Assembly (NCBI GenBank): GCA_964473455.1
Contig: CAYYQX010000004.1
Span: 59,567-123,566 of the forward strand
Reading direction: 5' to 3'
Source: JALELF01 sp964473455
Lineage (GTDB): Bacteria > Bacillota_I > Bacilli_A > RF39 > UBA660
Length of the DNA stretch: 64,000 nt
Positions 48,481 to 57,383 of this stretch are shown in pieces (the stretch's first letter is position 1; every line of letters begins with the position of its first letter). The notes under the pieces were generated by a model, which did no database searches, had not been told where the DNA came from, and saw only the letters and a program-made list of their open reading frames with translations. The translations under genes and the position numbers were made by a program.

Positions 48481-49202
48481 ATACTAACACCAATTAATAA
48501 AAATATAACTTGTAATGAGATTAAAACTCCATTGTGAAACATATGCATAAAAGTACTTACAAATATGTTATTGGATTTCGTATAGATATAACCAAAAACA
48601 AAGCCAGGAATAGAATAAGGAATAACATATAATAAATCAGTTAGAGTATTAAAATTACCCAAAACGTGCACAAAACCAAAAAGAATTCCTGACATAATGA
48701 TAAATAATTTATCTGTTTTAAAAATGTTTCTAACACCAAGTCTAAATACAAATTCTTCAGTAAAGGGCGCAATCAGTACGGCTGAAATATATACGTAATA
48801 AGGGTTTTCTTTAAACATTGATCGGATAGTTTCTTCGTTGCCACTAATACCGCCACTTGTAATGATAAAAAGAATTAAGTTAGCAATAAAAACAAAGATA
48901 AGCATTAAAAACCAATATTTGAAGTAGTTTTTTAAGTATTCTCTTTTTTTTTCTTTAAATATTTTAAAGTCATTTAGTATTTTCTTTTTGAAAACCAAGA
49001 ATATTACAAAGACAATTATGACTTGGTAAAGGATAACGTAGATAACTTTAAAAAGATAACTTAGATTATTTATATCAATATTTAATAATAACAAAGGAGC
49101 AGTAGCCAGGTATTGAGAAAGATGATAAAAAAGTAAAATGCCGAAGCCTTTACTAGCAAATAATAAGTCTTTTTTAAATTCTTCATACGTTAATTTTTTC
49201 AA
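48477..49202 (-). CDS. CPBP family intramembrane metalloprotease
   Basis: About 242 residues with 7-8 membrane helices. Motif 1 is APFTEEFVFRLGVRN (EExxxR), motif 2 ISGILFGFVHVLG (FxxxH) and motif 3 STFMHMFHNGVL (HxxxN), the full active-site set of Abi/CPBP (Rce1-like) proteases. The TTG at 49202 is preferred to GTG at 49211 because AAGGTGAT lies just 4 bases upstream of the TTG. Its -10 box is so close that the leader is only about 10 bases. In a unit with the phosphoesterase. Confidence 0.88.
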   Translation of the reverse strand: MKKLTYEEFKKDLLFASKGFGILLFYHLSQYLATAPLLLLNIDINNLSYLFKVIYVILYQVIIVFVIFLVFKKKILNDFKIFKEKKREYLKNYFKYWFLMLIFVFIANLILFIITSGGISGNEETIRSMFKENPYYVYISAVLIAPFTEEFVFRLGVRNIFKTDKLFIIMSGILFGFVHVLGNFNTLTDLLYVIPYSIPGFVFGYIYTKSNNIFVSTFMHMFHNGVLISLQVIFLLIGVSI

Positions 49203-49218
49203 ATATATCACCTTTCAT

Positions 49219-49229
49219 ATTATAGCACA
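49219..49229 (-). promoter_or_regulatory. Extended -10 promoter of the CPBP-phosphoesterase unit
   Basis: TGTGCTATAAT on the minus strand (reads from 49229 to 49219). Confidence 0.75.
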
Positions 49230-49294
49230 TTTTTTTATTTGTTGATTTCATATAAAATAAATGTTAAAATAAATTTAGACTTTAGAGTAAGGTG

Positions 49295-49720
49295 ATGAAT
49301 ATAAAAAGCAGATATTTGGGATTAGATTTTGGAACTAAAACTTTAGGAATTTCCATAAGTGATGAGACAAAAACAATCGCGACTTCTTATAAAACAATTC
49401 ATTATTTAAGTAAAAATGAATTATTAAAAGAAGTTAAAAACATTATGGAAAAAGAAAATATTGAAAAGATAGTCTTAGGGTTTCCAAGAAACATGAATAA
49501 CAGTGTTGGTCCAAAAGGAGAAGAAACACTAAAGTTTAAAGAACAATTAGAAGGTTTAAATGTTGAAGTGGTATTACAAGATGAGAGATTGTCAACGAAA
49601 GAAGCAACATCTTATTTACTCGCAGGAGATGTGTCTAGAAAAAAAAGAAAAAAAGTCATAGATAGCCTTGCGGCCAACATAATACTTCAAACATATTTAG
49701 ACAAAAAGAAAGGGAATTAA
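49295..49720 (+). CDS. ruvX: Putative pre-16S rRNA nuclease / Holliday junction resolvase RuvX (YqgF)
   Basis: RNase H-fold nuclease, about 141 residues. LGLDFGTKTLGISISD (first Asp), KIVLGFPRNMNNSVG, LQDERLSTKEA and IDSLAANIILQTYL are the family landmarks. The start is uncertain: the ATG at 49295 overlaps the AAGGTGAT ribosome-binding site, whereas the ATA at 49301 has the spacing used by neighbouring genes and would give the more usual N-terminus. The ruvX-DUF1292-mltG order is conserved in Bacillota. Confidence 0.9.
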   Translation: MNIKSRYLGLDFGTKTLGISISDETKTIATSYKTIHYLSKNELLKEVKNIMEKENIEKIVLGFPRNMNNSVGPKGEETLKFKEQLEGLNVEVVLQDERLSTKEATSYLLAGDVSRKKRKKVIDSLAANIILQTYLDKKKGN

Positions 49721-49722
49721 TT

Positions 49723-50016
49723 ATGGAAGAAAAAATAACATTTAAAGTAAAAGATGCGAATGGAGTTGAAAAAGTTTGTGAAGTATTACTAACTTTTAAA
49801 AGCGACGAGACTAAAAAAGAATACGTTGTTTATACAGATAATTCAACTGATGATGAAGGTAATGTAAAAGTATACGCTTCAGCTTATACAAGAGAAAATG
49901 ACAGTATGACATTACTAGCAATTGAAACAGATGCTGAATGGAAAACTGTTGAAAATGCGCTTAAGGCAGCTGAAGATGAAATAAGAAGACAAATTAACGA
50001 AACTGAAGAAGAGTAG
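49723..50016 (+). CDS. DUF1292 (YrzB-like) protein
   Basis: 97 residues, acidic. ITFKVKDANGVEKVCEVLLTF, then KEYVVYTDNSTDDEGNVKVYASAY, and the helical C-terminus WKTVENALKAAEDE, typical of DUF1292. The family lies next to ruvX in Bacillota and has no known function. Two bases after ruvX. Confidence 0.9.
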   Translation: MEEKITFKVKDANGVEKVCEVLLTFKSDETKKEYVVYTDNSTDDEGNVKVYASAYTRENDSMTLLAIETDAEWKTVENALKAAEDEIRRQINETEEE

Positions 50017-50026
50017 TTGTAGATTT

Positions 50027-51073
50027 ATGAAAAAAATAGTAATGATAATACTGTCTTTTTTTGTGACATTAGCGGCTTTTTTTGCCATTTTATTTCTTAC
50101 AATGACAAGTGCCGTTAGTAAAAGCCAAGAAACAGTTGAGTTAGAAGTTAAAAGTGGTGAGACATACTTAAGCATTGCCGATGATTTAAAAGAAGAGAAC
50201 TTAATAAAATCAGAATTCTTTTATAAATTATATATCAAAATATTTAAACCTAATCAGATTCAATCTGGTAAATATGAATTAAATGAATCTTTTTCGGTTA
50301 GTGAGATAATAGAAGTTTTAAAACAAGGGAGTAATTATAACCCTAACATTGTTAAATTAACTATTCCAGAAGGGAAAAACATTAAACAAATAGCGGTATT
50401 AATTAGTGAAGCAACAACTTATAGTGCAGAAGATATTATTAGTACAATAGATAATCAAGCTTTTGTTGATAGTGTGATTAATAAATATGAATTTATTACA
50501 GAAGCTATCAAACAAGAAGGAATAAAACATCCTTTGGAAGGTTACTTATTTCCTGACACATATGAAATAGATAAAACAAAATCTATTGAAACCATTATTA
50601 CTAAGATGCTTGATCAAATGGAGAAGGTACTGAAAGAATATGATTTTTCTAATAGTAAATATACTATTCATGAGATTTTAACTTTAGCTAGTATTGTTGA
50701 GTTAGAGGGAAAGCTTGATGATGATAGAAAAACAATCGCTGGAGTTTTCTATAATAGATTAAATATTGGAATGCAACTAGGGAGTGATGTTACGTCATAT
50801 TATGGCTATGGCCTAGATATAACAGAACCTATTACCAAAGTGGCGTTAAATGATGTTAACCCATATAATACGAGAGGAAACGTTAAAGCTCTGCCAATTG
50901 GGCCAATATGTAACTCTGGTAAGGCTTCGATTGAAGCAACAATCAATCCAAATCAAACAGATTACATGTATTTTATTGCTAATACATGTGATGATGCAGA
51001 TAATAAAACTTATTTTGCTATAACATATTCTGAACACCAAAAAAATGTTAATAAATATTTAACTTGTGAATAA
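50027..51073 (+). CDS. mltG: Endolytic murein transglycosylase MltG
   Basis: Membrane-bound transglycosylase that cuts nascent glycan strands. 348 residues: an N-terminal membrane helix (VMIILSFFVTLAAFFAILFLTM), a LysM-like region (VKSGETYLSIADDLKEENLI) and the catalytic domain with LEGYLFPDTYEI, ILTLASIVELEGKLDDDR (catalytic Glu), VFYNRLNIGMQLGSDVT, PYNTRGNVKALPIGPICN and the closing YFAITYSEHQKNV. Complete. Confidence 0.96.
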   Translation: MKKIVMIILSFFVTLAAFFAILFLTMTSAVSKSQETVELEVKSGETYLSIADDLKEENLIKSEFFYKLYIKIFKPNQIQSGKYELNESFSVSEIIEVLKQGSNYNPNIVKLTIPEGKNIKQIAVLISEATTYSAEDIISTIDNQAFVDSVINKYEFITEAIKQEGIKHPLEGYLFPDTYEIDKTKSIETIITKMLDQMEKVLKEYDFSNSKYTIHEILTLASIVELEGKLDDDRKTIAGVFYNRLNIGMQLGSDVTSYYGYGLDITEPITKVALNDVNPYNTRGNVKALPIGPICNSGKASIEATINPNQTDYMYFIANTCDDADNKTYFAITYSEHQKNVNKYLTCE

Positions 51074-51101
51074 AAGTAAGGATTAAACTCCTTGCTTTTT
51101 A
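51072..51101 (+). terminator. Intrinsic terminator of mltG
   Basis: AAAAGTAAGGA/TCCTTGCTTTT (51072-51082 and 51089-51099, one G-U pair), 6-base loop, T-run. The 5' arm begins within the TAA stop. Confidence 0.85.
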
Positions 51102-51121
51102 ACTTTAAAATATTATATAAT
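51092..51121 (+). promoter_or_regulatory. Promoter of smc
   Basis: TTGCTT (51092-51097), 18 bases, TATAAT (51116-51121); it overlaps the mltG terminator. Confidence 0.6.
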
Positions 51122-51146
51122 TATAGTGCTTGAAATGAGGATATTT

Positions 51147-54086
51147 ATGTATTTAAAAGAAATAAGAACAAAAGGATTTAAGTCTTTTGCCGACGATACA
51201 AATATTGAATTTGAATTTAATGTAAACGCTATTGTTGGACCTAATGGAAGTGGCAAAAGTAATATAGTTGACGCCGTAAGATGGGCCCTTGGCGAGCAAT
51301 CTTTTAAATCATTAAGAGGAAATGACGCTATGTCAGATGTAATATTTTCTGGCAGTAAAACAAGAAAAGAAGCAGGAAGTGCATCCGTTAGTTTAACTTT
51401 TGACAACAGTGACAAATTTGTAAAAATAGAAAACAAAGAGATTTTTATTAAAAGAAAAGTATATAAAGATGGAACAAATGAGTACTATTTAAATAATCAA
51501 AAATGTCGACTTAAAGATTTAACTGACTTTCTTTTAGATTCAGGAATTGCCAAAGAATCTTTTAATATAATCTCACAAGGAAAAATAGAAGAAATAATAA
51601 ACAATAAACCTATTGAAAAAAGGCGTATTTTTGAAGAAGCGGCTGGTGTTTTAAAATATAAAAGAAGAAAAGAAGAGGCTCTAAGAAAAGTAGAAAAAAC
51701 AAACGAAAACATTGTACGTGCAACAGACATTATAAATGAGCTTGAAAACCAAGTAGAACCTTTAAGGAAAGAAAAAGCAAGAGCTCTTTTATACCAAAAC
51801 GTTAAAAAAGAATTAGAAGAAAAAGAAGTTGCCCTAATTACTAACGACATAACTGTTTTAAATAATAAGTATCAAGATAATAAAAAAAGTATGGAAACTC
51901 TTGAAAAAGAGATCTTGGAATTATCTACTAACAACGTAGAAAATGAAGCAGAAATAGAAAAAAACAAGCTCTTGATTTCCAAGATTAATGAAAATATTGA
52001 AGAAAAACAAGAAAAGTTAATGGTATTGTCATCTGATTTAGAAAAAGCCAACAGTGAAAAACAGATTATATTAGAAAAAGAAAAATATTTAGTTGATGAC
52101 ACTAAGTTACATGCAACCTTAGTAGAATATAAAGAAAAAGAGCTTAGTCTTTCTAATCAAATAGTAGAAGTTAAAAAACAAATTGAAGGCTTTAATAAAA
52201 AGTTAAGTGAAGTAAAATCTAATTCTTTATTTGATCAAATAAAGAAAGTAAGAGAAGAAAAAGAAGTAAAGAATAATAAACTAACAAATCTTTTAAGACA
52301 AAAAAGCAATTTAAAAATTAGAATTGAATCATTGAAAGATGAAATAGATAATAATTTAAATATTCCCTATGCTGTTAGAAGTGTTTTAGAAAACATTAGA
52401 TTAAAAGGAATCAAATCAACTTTAGGAAAAGTCATAGAAGTCGAAGAAAAATATGTTAAAGCAATCGATATTGCTTTAGGTTATCAAGCTAATAATGTCA
52501 TAGTAGATGATGAAGAAACAGCTAAAAACGCTATTAGTTATTTGAAAGAAAAGGGAAGTGGTAGAGTAACTTTCTATCCTTTAAATGTTATAAAGCCAAA
52601 ATACATAGATGAAGATACACTAAAAACAATTAATAAAGAAAAGGGCTACATTAATATAGCTTCATCTTTAGTAAAATGTGAAAAGTTATATGAAAACATT
52701 GTTAAGCATGTTCTAGGAAATACTATTGTTGTAGATGATATTGACAATGCTAATAAAATAAGCAAAATAATTCAAAACAGATATAAAGTTGTAACTCTAA
52801 ATGGCGAAGTATTTAATGTTGGTGGATCAATTACTGGTGGTAATGCTAGTAGCAAAAATACAATAAGCTTAAAGTATGATTTAGAAGAGTTGTTAAGAGA
52901 AGAAAAGAAGTTATTAAATCAAATAGAAGCAATCGAAAACAGTATTAATGAATCAGATTATTCTTTAAAAGGTTTAGAAGACAAATTATATTTAATTAAC
53001 AAAGATGAGATATTATTACAGGAACATATTAAAAACAAAGAAGAAACTTTAAGAAATTTGAATAAAGATTTAGAAAATATTAGTCTATCAATCAAAGGTA
53101 GTGAGGTTCTTTTAAGCAACAAGATAAGTGAAGAAGAAGAAAAAATCATTAAAAAATACTATGAAATAGAAAAAGAAAAGAACAATGTTTTAAGTGAAAT
53201 AAAAGAACTTAAGAGTAAAAAAGAATTTGAACTTGATAAGTTAGAAAACTACGAACACAGCTTAAAATCCAAAAACTCTTTATATAACGCTAAAACAAGA
53301 GAAATAAGAAATCTTGAGATTGAAGTAAATAGAGCTGATGTTAAGTTAGATATGTTATTATCAACTTTGAATGAAACATATAATTTAACTTATGAAAAAG
53401 CAAAAGATGACTATATTTTAATTGATGAAGAAGTAACTAGATTAAAAGTTACGGACTTAAAACAAGAATTAGCAGAACTTGGTATTGTAAATATAGGTGC
53501 GATCGAAGAATATGATAAAATAAGTACAAGATATGAGTTTTTAATTCATCAAAAAGAAGATTTAACAAAAGCTTTAAATACTTTATTTAACATAATTGAT
53601 GAGATGGACAGCGCTATGAAAATAGAATTTTCTAAAACATTTGAAGTTATCAGAACTAATTTTAAAGAAACGTTTAAAGAATTGTTTAGAGGTGGAACAG
53701 CCGATTTAAAATTGACTGATCCAAACGATTTATTAGAAACAGGAGTTGAAATAGTAGCCTCACCTCCAGGAAAAAAACTAAGTTCTATTTCGTTATTATC
53801 GGGTGGAGAAAAGACCTTTACGGCAATAAGTTTGCTATTTGCTATTTTAAAAACAAAAAACACGCCATTTTGTATACTAGATGAAATAGAAGCCGCGTTA
53901 GATGACGCTAATGTTATTAGTTTTGGAAAATATTTGAACAAGCTAAAAGAAAAAACACAATTTATTTTAATTACGCATAAACAAAAAACAATGGAATATG
54001 TCGATGTTTTATATGGAATTACGATGCAAGAATCAGGTGTTAGTAAGTTGGTTAGTGTTAAATTGGAAAACTGTAGAAAGGAATAG
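51147..54086 (+). CDS. smc: Chromosome segregation protein SMC (short-armed)
   Basis: Structural maintenance of chromosomes ATPase. 979 residues; the usual bacterial SMC is about 1180. Walker A GPNGSGKSN (31-39), hinge about 412-565 (with SITGGNAS), signature LLSGGEKTFTAISLL (Ser885) and Walker B FCILDEIEAALDDAN are intact. Only the two coiled-coil arms are shorter, roughly 245 and 230 residues instead of about 330. The ATG at 51147 is preferred (GAGGA upstream; MYLKEIRTKGFKSF is the family start). scpA and scpB are not in the window. Confidence 0.95.
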   Translation: MYLKEIRTKGFKSFADDTNIEFEFNVNAIVGPNGSGKSNIVDAVRWALGEQSFKSLRGNDAMSDVIFSGSKTRKEAGSASVSLTFDNSDKFVKIENKEIFIKRKVYKDGTNEYYLNNQKCRLKDLTDFLLDSGIAKESFNIISQGKIEEIINNKPIEKRRIFEEAAGVLKYKRRKEEALRKVEKTNENIVRATDIINELENQVEPLRKEKARALLYQNVKKELEEKEVALITNDITVLNNKYQDNKKSMETLEKEILELSTNNVENEAEIEKNKLLISKINENIEEKQEKLMVLSSDLEKANSEKQIILEKEKYLVDDTKLHATLVEYKEKELSLSNQIVEVKKQIEGFNKKLSEVKSNSLFDQIKKVREEKEVKNNKLTNLLRQKSNLKIRIESLKDEIDNNLNIPYAVRSVLENIRLKGIKSTLGKVIEVEEKYVKAIDIALGYQANNVIVDDEETAKNAISYLKEKGSGRVTFYPLNVIKPKYIDEDTLKTINKEKGYINIASSLVKCEKLYENIVKHVLGNTIVVDDIDNANKISKIIQNRYKVVTLNGEVFNVGGSITGGNASSKNTISLKYDLEELLREEKKLLNQIEAIENSINESDYSLKGLEDKLYLINKDEILLQEHIKNKEETLRNLNKDLENISLSIKGSEVLLSNKISEEEEKIIKKYYEIEKEKNNVLSEIKELKSKKEFELDKLENYEHSLKSKNSLYNAKTREIRNLEIEVNRADVKLDMLLSTLNETYNLTYEKAKDDYILIDEEVTRLKVTDLKQELAELGIVNIGAIEEYDKISTRYEFLIHQKEDLTKALNTLFNIIDEMDSAMKIEFSKTFEVIRTNFKETFKELFRGGTADLKLTDPNDLLETGVEIVASPPGKKLSSISLLSGGEKTFTAISLLFAILKTKNTPFCILDEIEAALDDANVISFGKYLNKLKEKTQFILITHKQKTMEYVDVLYGITMQESGVSKLVSVKLENCRKE

Positions 54087-54088
54087 TT

Positions 54089-54613
54089 ATGGAAATATTA
54101 ATTGGAATAGGTATATTATTATTAATAATTATTATCATTTATAACAGATTAATAAGATTAAACCTAAGATGTAAGAATGCTCTTGCTAGTATTGATAATC
54201 AGTTAAAAAGAAGAAGTGATTTGATTCCTAACTTGGTTAATGTTACAAAAGGGTATGCCAAATATGAAAGTGAGACACTTGAAAAAGTAATTGCTAAAAG
54301 AAATGAATCAGTTACTGAAATGGCAAGTAGTAATAAAATCATTCAAACAAATTTAACAAAAATTTTTGCTTTAGCTGAAAGCTATCCCGATTTAAAAGCT
54401 AATGAAATTTTTAAAAAATTACAAATAGAGCTTACAGGAACAGAAGATAAAATAGCTTATGCTAGACAGTTTTATAATGACTCTGTCCAGTTCTTTAATT
54501 CGGCAATAACTGTTTTTCCAAATAACATAATTGCGAGTATAATGAAGTTTAAAGAAAAAGAATATTTTATGGTTAATGAAGATGATAAAAAAAGAGTTGA
54601 TGTTAAACTATGA
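54089..54613 (+). CDS. LemA family membrane protein
   Basis: 174 residues. An N-terminal membrane helix (IGIGILLLIIIIIYNRLI) is followed by the LemA four-helix region: RCKNALASIDNQLKRRSDLIPNLVNVTKGYAKYE, then LTKIFALAESYPDLKANE and TEDKIAYARQFYNDSVQFFNSAI (given here as motifs). The final FPNNIIA precedes a hydrophilic tail. Function of the family is unknown; it is often paired with HtpX, as here (ATGA overlap). Confidence 0.93.
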   Translation: MEILIGIGILLLIIIIIYNRLIRLNLRCKNALASIDNQLKRRSDLIPNLVNVTKGYAKYESETLEKVIAKRNESVTEMASSNKIIQTNLTKIFALAESYPDLKANEIFKKLQIELTGTEDKIAYARQFYNDSVQFFNSAITVFPNNIIASIMKFKEKEYFMVNEDDKKRVDVKL

Positions 54614-55491
54614 TATTAAGAGATGTTAGAAAAAATAAAATAAAAACTTTTGGTATTGTTTTATGTTTCATTATATTTGTTGCTGTATTTATATATTTTT
54701 TATCATATTTACTTTTTGAAGATGTTTATATGGCAGTATTTTTTGGTGTTATAATTGCTTTTTTATCTAGTTTTATAACGTACTATAACTCCGATAAAAT
54801 TATTCTAATGTTAAATGGAGCTAGAGTGGCCAAAGCTGAAGAAGATAGAGAAATAAGTGACATTTTGGAAGGTCTTGTTCTAGCAACTGGGCTTCCAAAA
54901 CCAAAGCTATATGTTATGGAAGACGCTTCTATGAATGCTTTTGCAACCGGCCGAAGTCCTAAAAAAGCGGTTATTTGTTTAACAACAGGTCTTTTAGAAA
55001 AATTAAACAAGTATGAGTTAGAAGGAGTTATTGCTCATGAACTATCTCATATTAGAAACTATGATATGCTACTTTCTACTATAATTGCTGTTATGGCAGG
55101 GTTCATTGTAATTATATCAGGCCTTTTTAGAAGAGGGTTTTATCGGAAAAAAAGTGATTCTAATCAAAATGGTATAATTATGATAATTGGGTTAGTATTT
55201 ATTATATTAGCGCCAATTATTGGAAAGCTAATTCAGCTTGCTGTATCTAGAAATAGAGAATATCTAGCAGATGCCAGCGCAGTTGAAATAACAAGAAACA
55301 AAGACGGCCTTATTAATGCCCTAAAAAAATTAGAAAAAGATTCATTAAGTTTAAGAAGTGCCAATGAAGCAACAGCGTCTATGTTTATAACAAGTCCATT
55401 TGCCAAAGAAAGACAAAAGAAAAAAGATTCAATACTTAGTACTCATCCAAACATTACAAATAGAATTCAAGCCTTAGAAAAGATTAGGTGA
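54610..55491 (+). CDS. htpX: HtpX-like M48 membrane metalloprotease
   Basis: Zinc protease of membrane-protein quality control. 293 residues with two N-terminal membrane helices, AHELSHIRN (HExxH His143-His147), two further membrane segments and the third zinc ligand region NREYLADASAVEITR (Glu). DASMNAFATGRSPKKAVICLT is typical of HtpX. Its TGA is part of the AGGTGA ribosome-binding site of the small gene that follows. Confidence 0.93.
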   Translation: MILRDVRKNKIKTFGIVLCFIIFVAVFIYFLSYLLFEDVYMAVFFGVIIAFLSSFITYYNSDKIILMLNGARVAKAEEDREISDILEGLVLATGLPKPKLYVMEDASMNAFATGRSPKKAVICLTTGLLEKLNKYELEGVIAHELSHIRNYDMLLSTIIAVMAGFIVIISGLFRRGFYRKKSDSNQNGIIMIIGLVFIILAPIIGKLIQLAVSRNREYLADASAVEITRNKDGLINALKKLEKDSLSLRSANEATASMFITSPFAKERQKKKDSILSTHPNITNRIQALEKIR

Positions 55492-55496
55492 AATTT

Positions 55497-55601
55497 ATGG
55501 AATTAAATTATTTGGCCATTATTTTAGGATTATTATCTGGTAGTTTAGGGTGTCTTATTTATTCGTTTATGAAGAAACGATTAGATTTTAAAAAACATTG
55601 A
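55497..55601 (+). CDS. 34-residue membrane peptide
   Basis: ATG with AGGTGA 5 bases upstream. The product starts MELNYLAIILGLLSGSLGCL, has one hydrophobic helix with small-residue pattern (about 5-24) and a basic tail (FMKKRLDFKKH). Codon use matches the neighbours. It is next to htpX, whose substrates are membrane proteins; any functional link is a guess. The TGA lies in the next -35 box. Not a recognised family. Confidence 0.6.
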   Translation: MELNYLAIILGLLSGSLGCLIYSFMKKRLDFKKH

Positions 55602-55626
55602 CATTGTTTTAATCTTTTGTTAACAT
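55598..55626 (+). promoter_or_regulatory. Promoter for the Lys-rich membrane protein
   Basis: TTGACA (55598-55603), 17 bases, TAACAT (55621-55626), the same box pair as in the secE promoter. Confidence 0.82.
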
Positions 55627-55653
55627 AACGATTAAATTTAGGAGTTGAAGTTT

Positions 55654-56043
55654 ATGAAAAAAGGGGTAAAAAAGAAAACACCAATTAAAAAGAAAACAAA
55701 CAGTATTAAAAAAAATACTGTTATTAAAAATGTAAAAACAACTCCTGTTAAAAACAAAAAAATAATTAAAAAAAAACAAGCAATTATTAATATAAAAGCA
55801 AAAGAGGAAGATAAAATATTTCTGATGTTTGCTACAACTATTTTTATTATATATGGTTTTTACGGATGGCTAATGGTTCTTACTAAAACAAAGGTTTCTT
55901 TGCTTATTGGAATAATGTTACTTGCTTCTTTTTTAATTAACTTAATTTTATTGTTGCACATGAATAATCAGTTTTCAATATTAAAAAATAAAATTATTAA
56001 TATTAAACTTTTTAAAAAATTATTTAAAAGACTTCATTCTTAA
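55654..56043 (+). CDS. Lys-rich N-terminal, two-helix membrane protein
   Basis: 129 residues from the ATG at 55654 (AGGAG 9 bases upstream). Residues 1-52 are almost one-third lysine with repeated KKKT/IKKK units. Two membrane helices follow (about 58-77 and 83-103), then a basic C-terminus (LFKKLFKRLHS). The positive N-terminal arm could bind nucleic acid or membrane phosphate. I know no family for it. Confidence 0.7.
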   Translation: MKKGVKKKTPIKKKTNSIKKNTVIKNVKTTPVKNKKIIKKKQAIINIKAKEEDKIFLMFATTIFIIYGFYGWLMVLTKTKVSLLIGIMLLASFLINLILLLHMNNQFSILKNKIINIKLFKKLFKRLHS

Positions 56044-56052
56044 GTCTTTTTT
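56026..56052 (+). terminator. Intrinsic terminator
   Basis: AAAAGACTT/AAGTCTTTT (56026-56034 and 56042-56050) followed by TT; the stop TAA sits at the loop/stem edge. Confidence 0.85.
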
Positions 56053-56054
56053 AA

Positions 56055-56083
56055 TTGCTAAAAGACTTAATGTATTGTATAAT
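56055..56083 (+). promoter_or_regulatory. Promoter of hisS
   Basis: TTGCTA (56055-56060), 17 bases, TATAAT (56078-56083) with TG upstream. Leader is about 10 bases. Confidence 0.75.
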
Positions 56084-56099
56084 TACGATGGTGATAAAT

Positions 56100-57383
56100 A
56101 TGGATTTTGAATTAAAAAATTTAAAAGGAACTTTTGACTTTTTGCCAGAAGAACAAGTAATTAGAAACAAATTGATTGATATTTTAAGGTCAACTTTTGA
56201 ACTTTATGGATATCTTCCTCTTGAAACCCCAATTATTTGTTATTATGATCTTTTATCTTCTAAGTATGCAGGTGGTGCGGAAATACTAAAAGAGGTATAT
56301 AAAGTTGCAGATCAAGGTAATAGAGAACTTGGCTTGAGGTATGATTTAACTGTTCCTTTTTCTAAAGTACTTGGGCTTATGAAAGAACCTACCTTACCTT
56401 TTAAGAGATATGAGATAGGAAAAGTATTTAGAGATGGTCCAGTTAAAGTTGGTCGAAATAGAGAATTTTATCAAATAGATGTCGATGTTTGTGGAATTTC
56501 TTCAATGCTGGCTGAAGTAGAACTTTTTAGTATGGCCTTAAGAGCCTATAAAAACCTTGGAATAGATATTTGTATACATTATAACAACAGAAAAGTTTTA
56601 ACAGGATTAATAACGGAATGCAATATCAAAAATGTCAATGAAACTATTTTAATAGTAGATAAATTAGAGAAAATAAGCAAAGAGGAAATATACGGTGAGC
56701 TAAGTAAACTTGGCGCAACTAAAGAAGAAATTGATAAATTATATAGCTTTTTTAGCTTAAGTTTAAACGATTTATTTAATCTTGAAACAACTAATCAAAA
56801 TCTAAAAGAAGGTATTTTAGAAATAAAAGAACTGTTTGATTATTTAGTTAAATTAAAGATTAGTGATAAATGTATATTTAAAGCTAATTTAGCAAGAGGA
56901 TTAGATATTTATACTGGAACTGTTTGGGAAGTATTTGACAATAAAAAAAGAATCACATCTAGTTTAGGTGGCGGTGGCAGATACGATGAAATCATTACTA
57001 AATTCATTAATAATGGTAATGTTTATCCAGCCGTTGGAATGTCTTTTGGTCTAGAACCAATTTATGCGATACTTGCGAATGAGAATAACTTTAAATCTAG
57101 TTTATATGATGTTTACTTATATGCTTTTAATGTGGATGCAAAAGTTATAGAAATAGCTGAAAAGTTAAGAGAAAATAATATAAAAGTATACTTAGAAATG
57201 ACTGATAAAAAACTAAAAAAAGCGATGAATTTTGCTAGTAATAGAGCTATTCCATACGTTTTAATAGTAGGTGAAGAAGAATTACAAAGTAATTTATATT
57301 CATTAAAGAATATGGAAACAGGTGTGCAAGAAAAATTAAATATAGAAGAAGTAGTAAAAAAGATATATGAAAATAAAATATGA
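56100..57383 (+). CDS. hisS: Histidyl-tRNA synthetase
   Basis: Class II synthetase, 427 residues from the ATG at 56100 (GGTGAT 4 bases upstream). Motif 1 region LKGTFDFLPEEQVIR, motif 2 region LPFKRYEIGKVFRDGPVKVGRNREFYQ, the histidine-specific ARGLDIYTGTVWE and motif 3 VGMSFGLEPIY. FDFLPEEQ in place of TxDLLP and GRNREF mark the branch closer to archaeal/eukaryotic HisRS. The C-terminal anticodon domain is present. The last 17 bases overlap tgt. Confidence 0.95.
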   Translation: MDFELKNLKGTFDFLPEEQVIRNKLIDILRSTFELYGYLPLETPIICYYDLLSSKYAGGAEILKEVYKVADQGNRELGLRYDLTVPFSKVLGLMKEPTLPFKRYEIGKVFRDGPVKVGRNREFYQIDVDVCGISSMLAEVELFSMALRAYKNLGIDICIHYNNRKVLTGLITECNIKNVNETILIVDKLEKISKEEIYGELSKLGATKEEIDKLYSFFSLSLNDLFNLETTNQNLKEGILEIKELFDYLVKLKISDKCIFKANLARGLDIYTGTVWEVFDNKKRITSSLGGGGRYDEIITKFINNGNVYPAVGMSFGLEPIYAILANENNFKSSLYDVYLYAFNVDAKVIEIAEKLRENNIKVYLEMTDKKLKKAMNFASNRAIPYVLIVGEEELQSNLYSLKNMETGVQEKLNIEEVVKKIYENKI

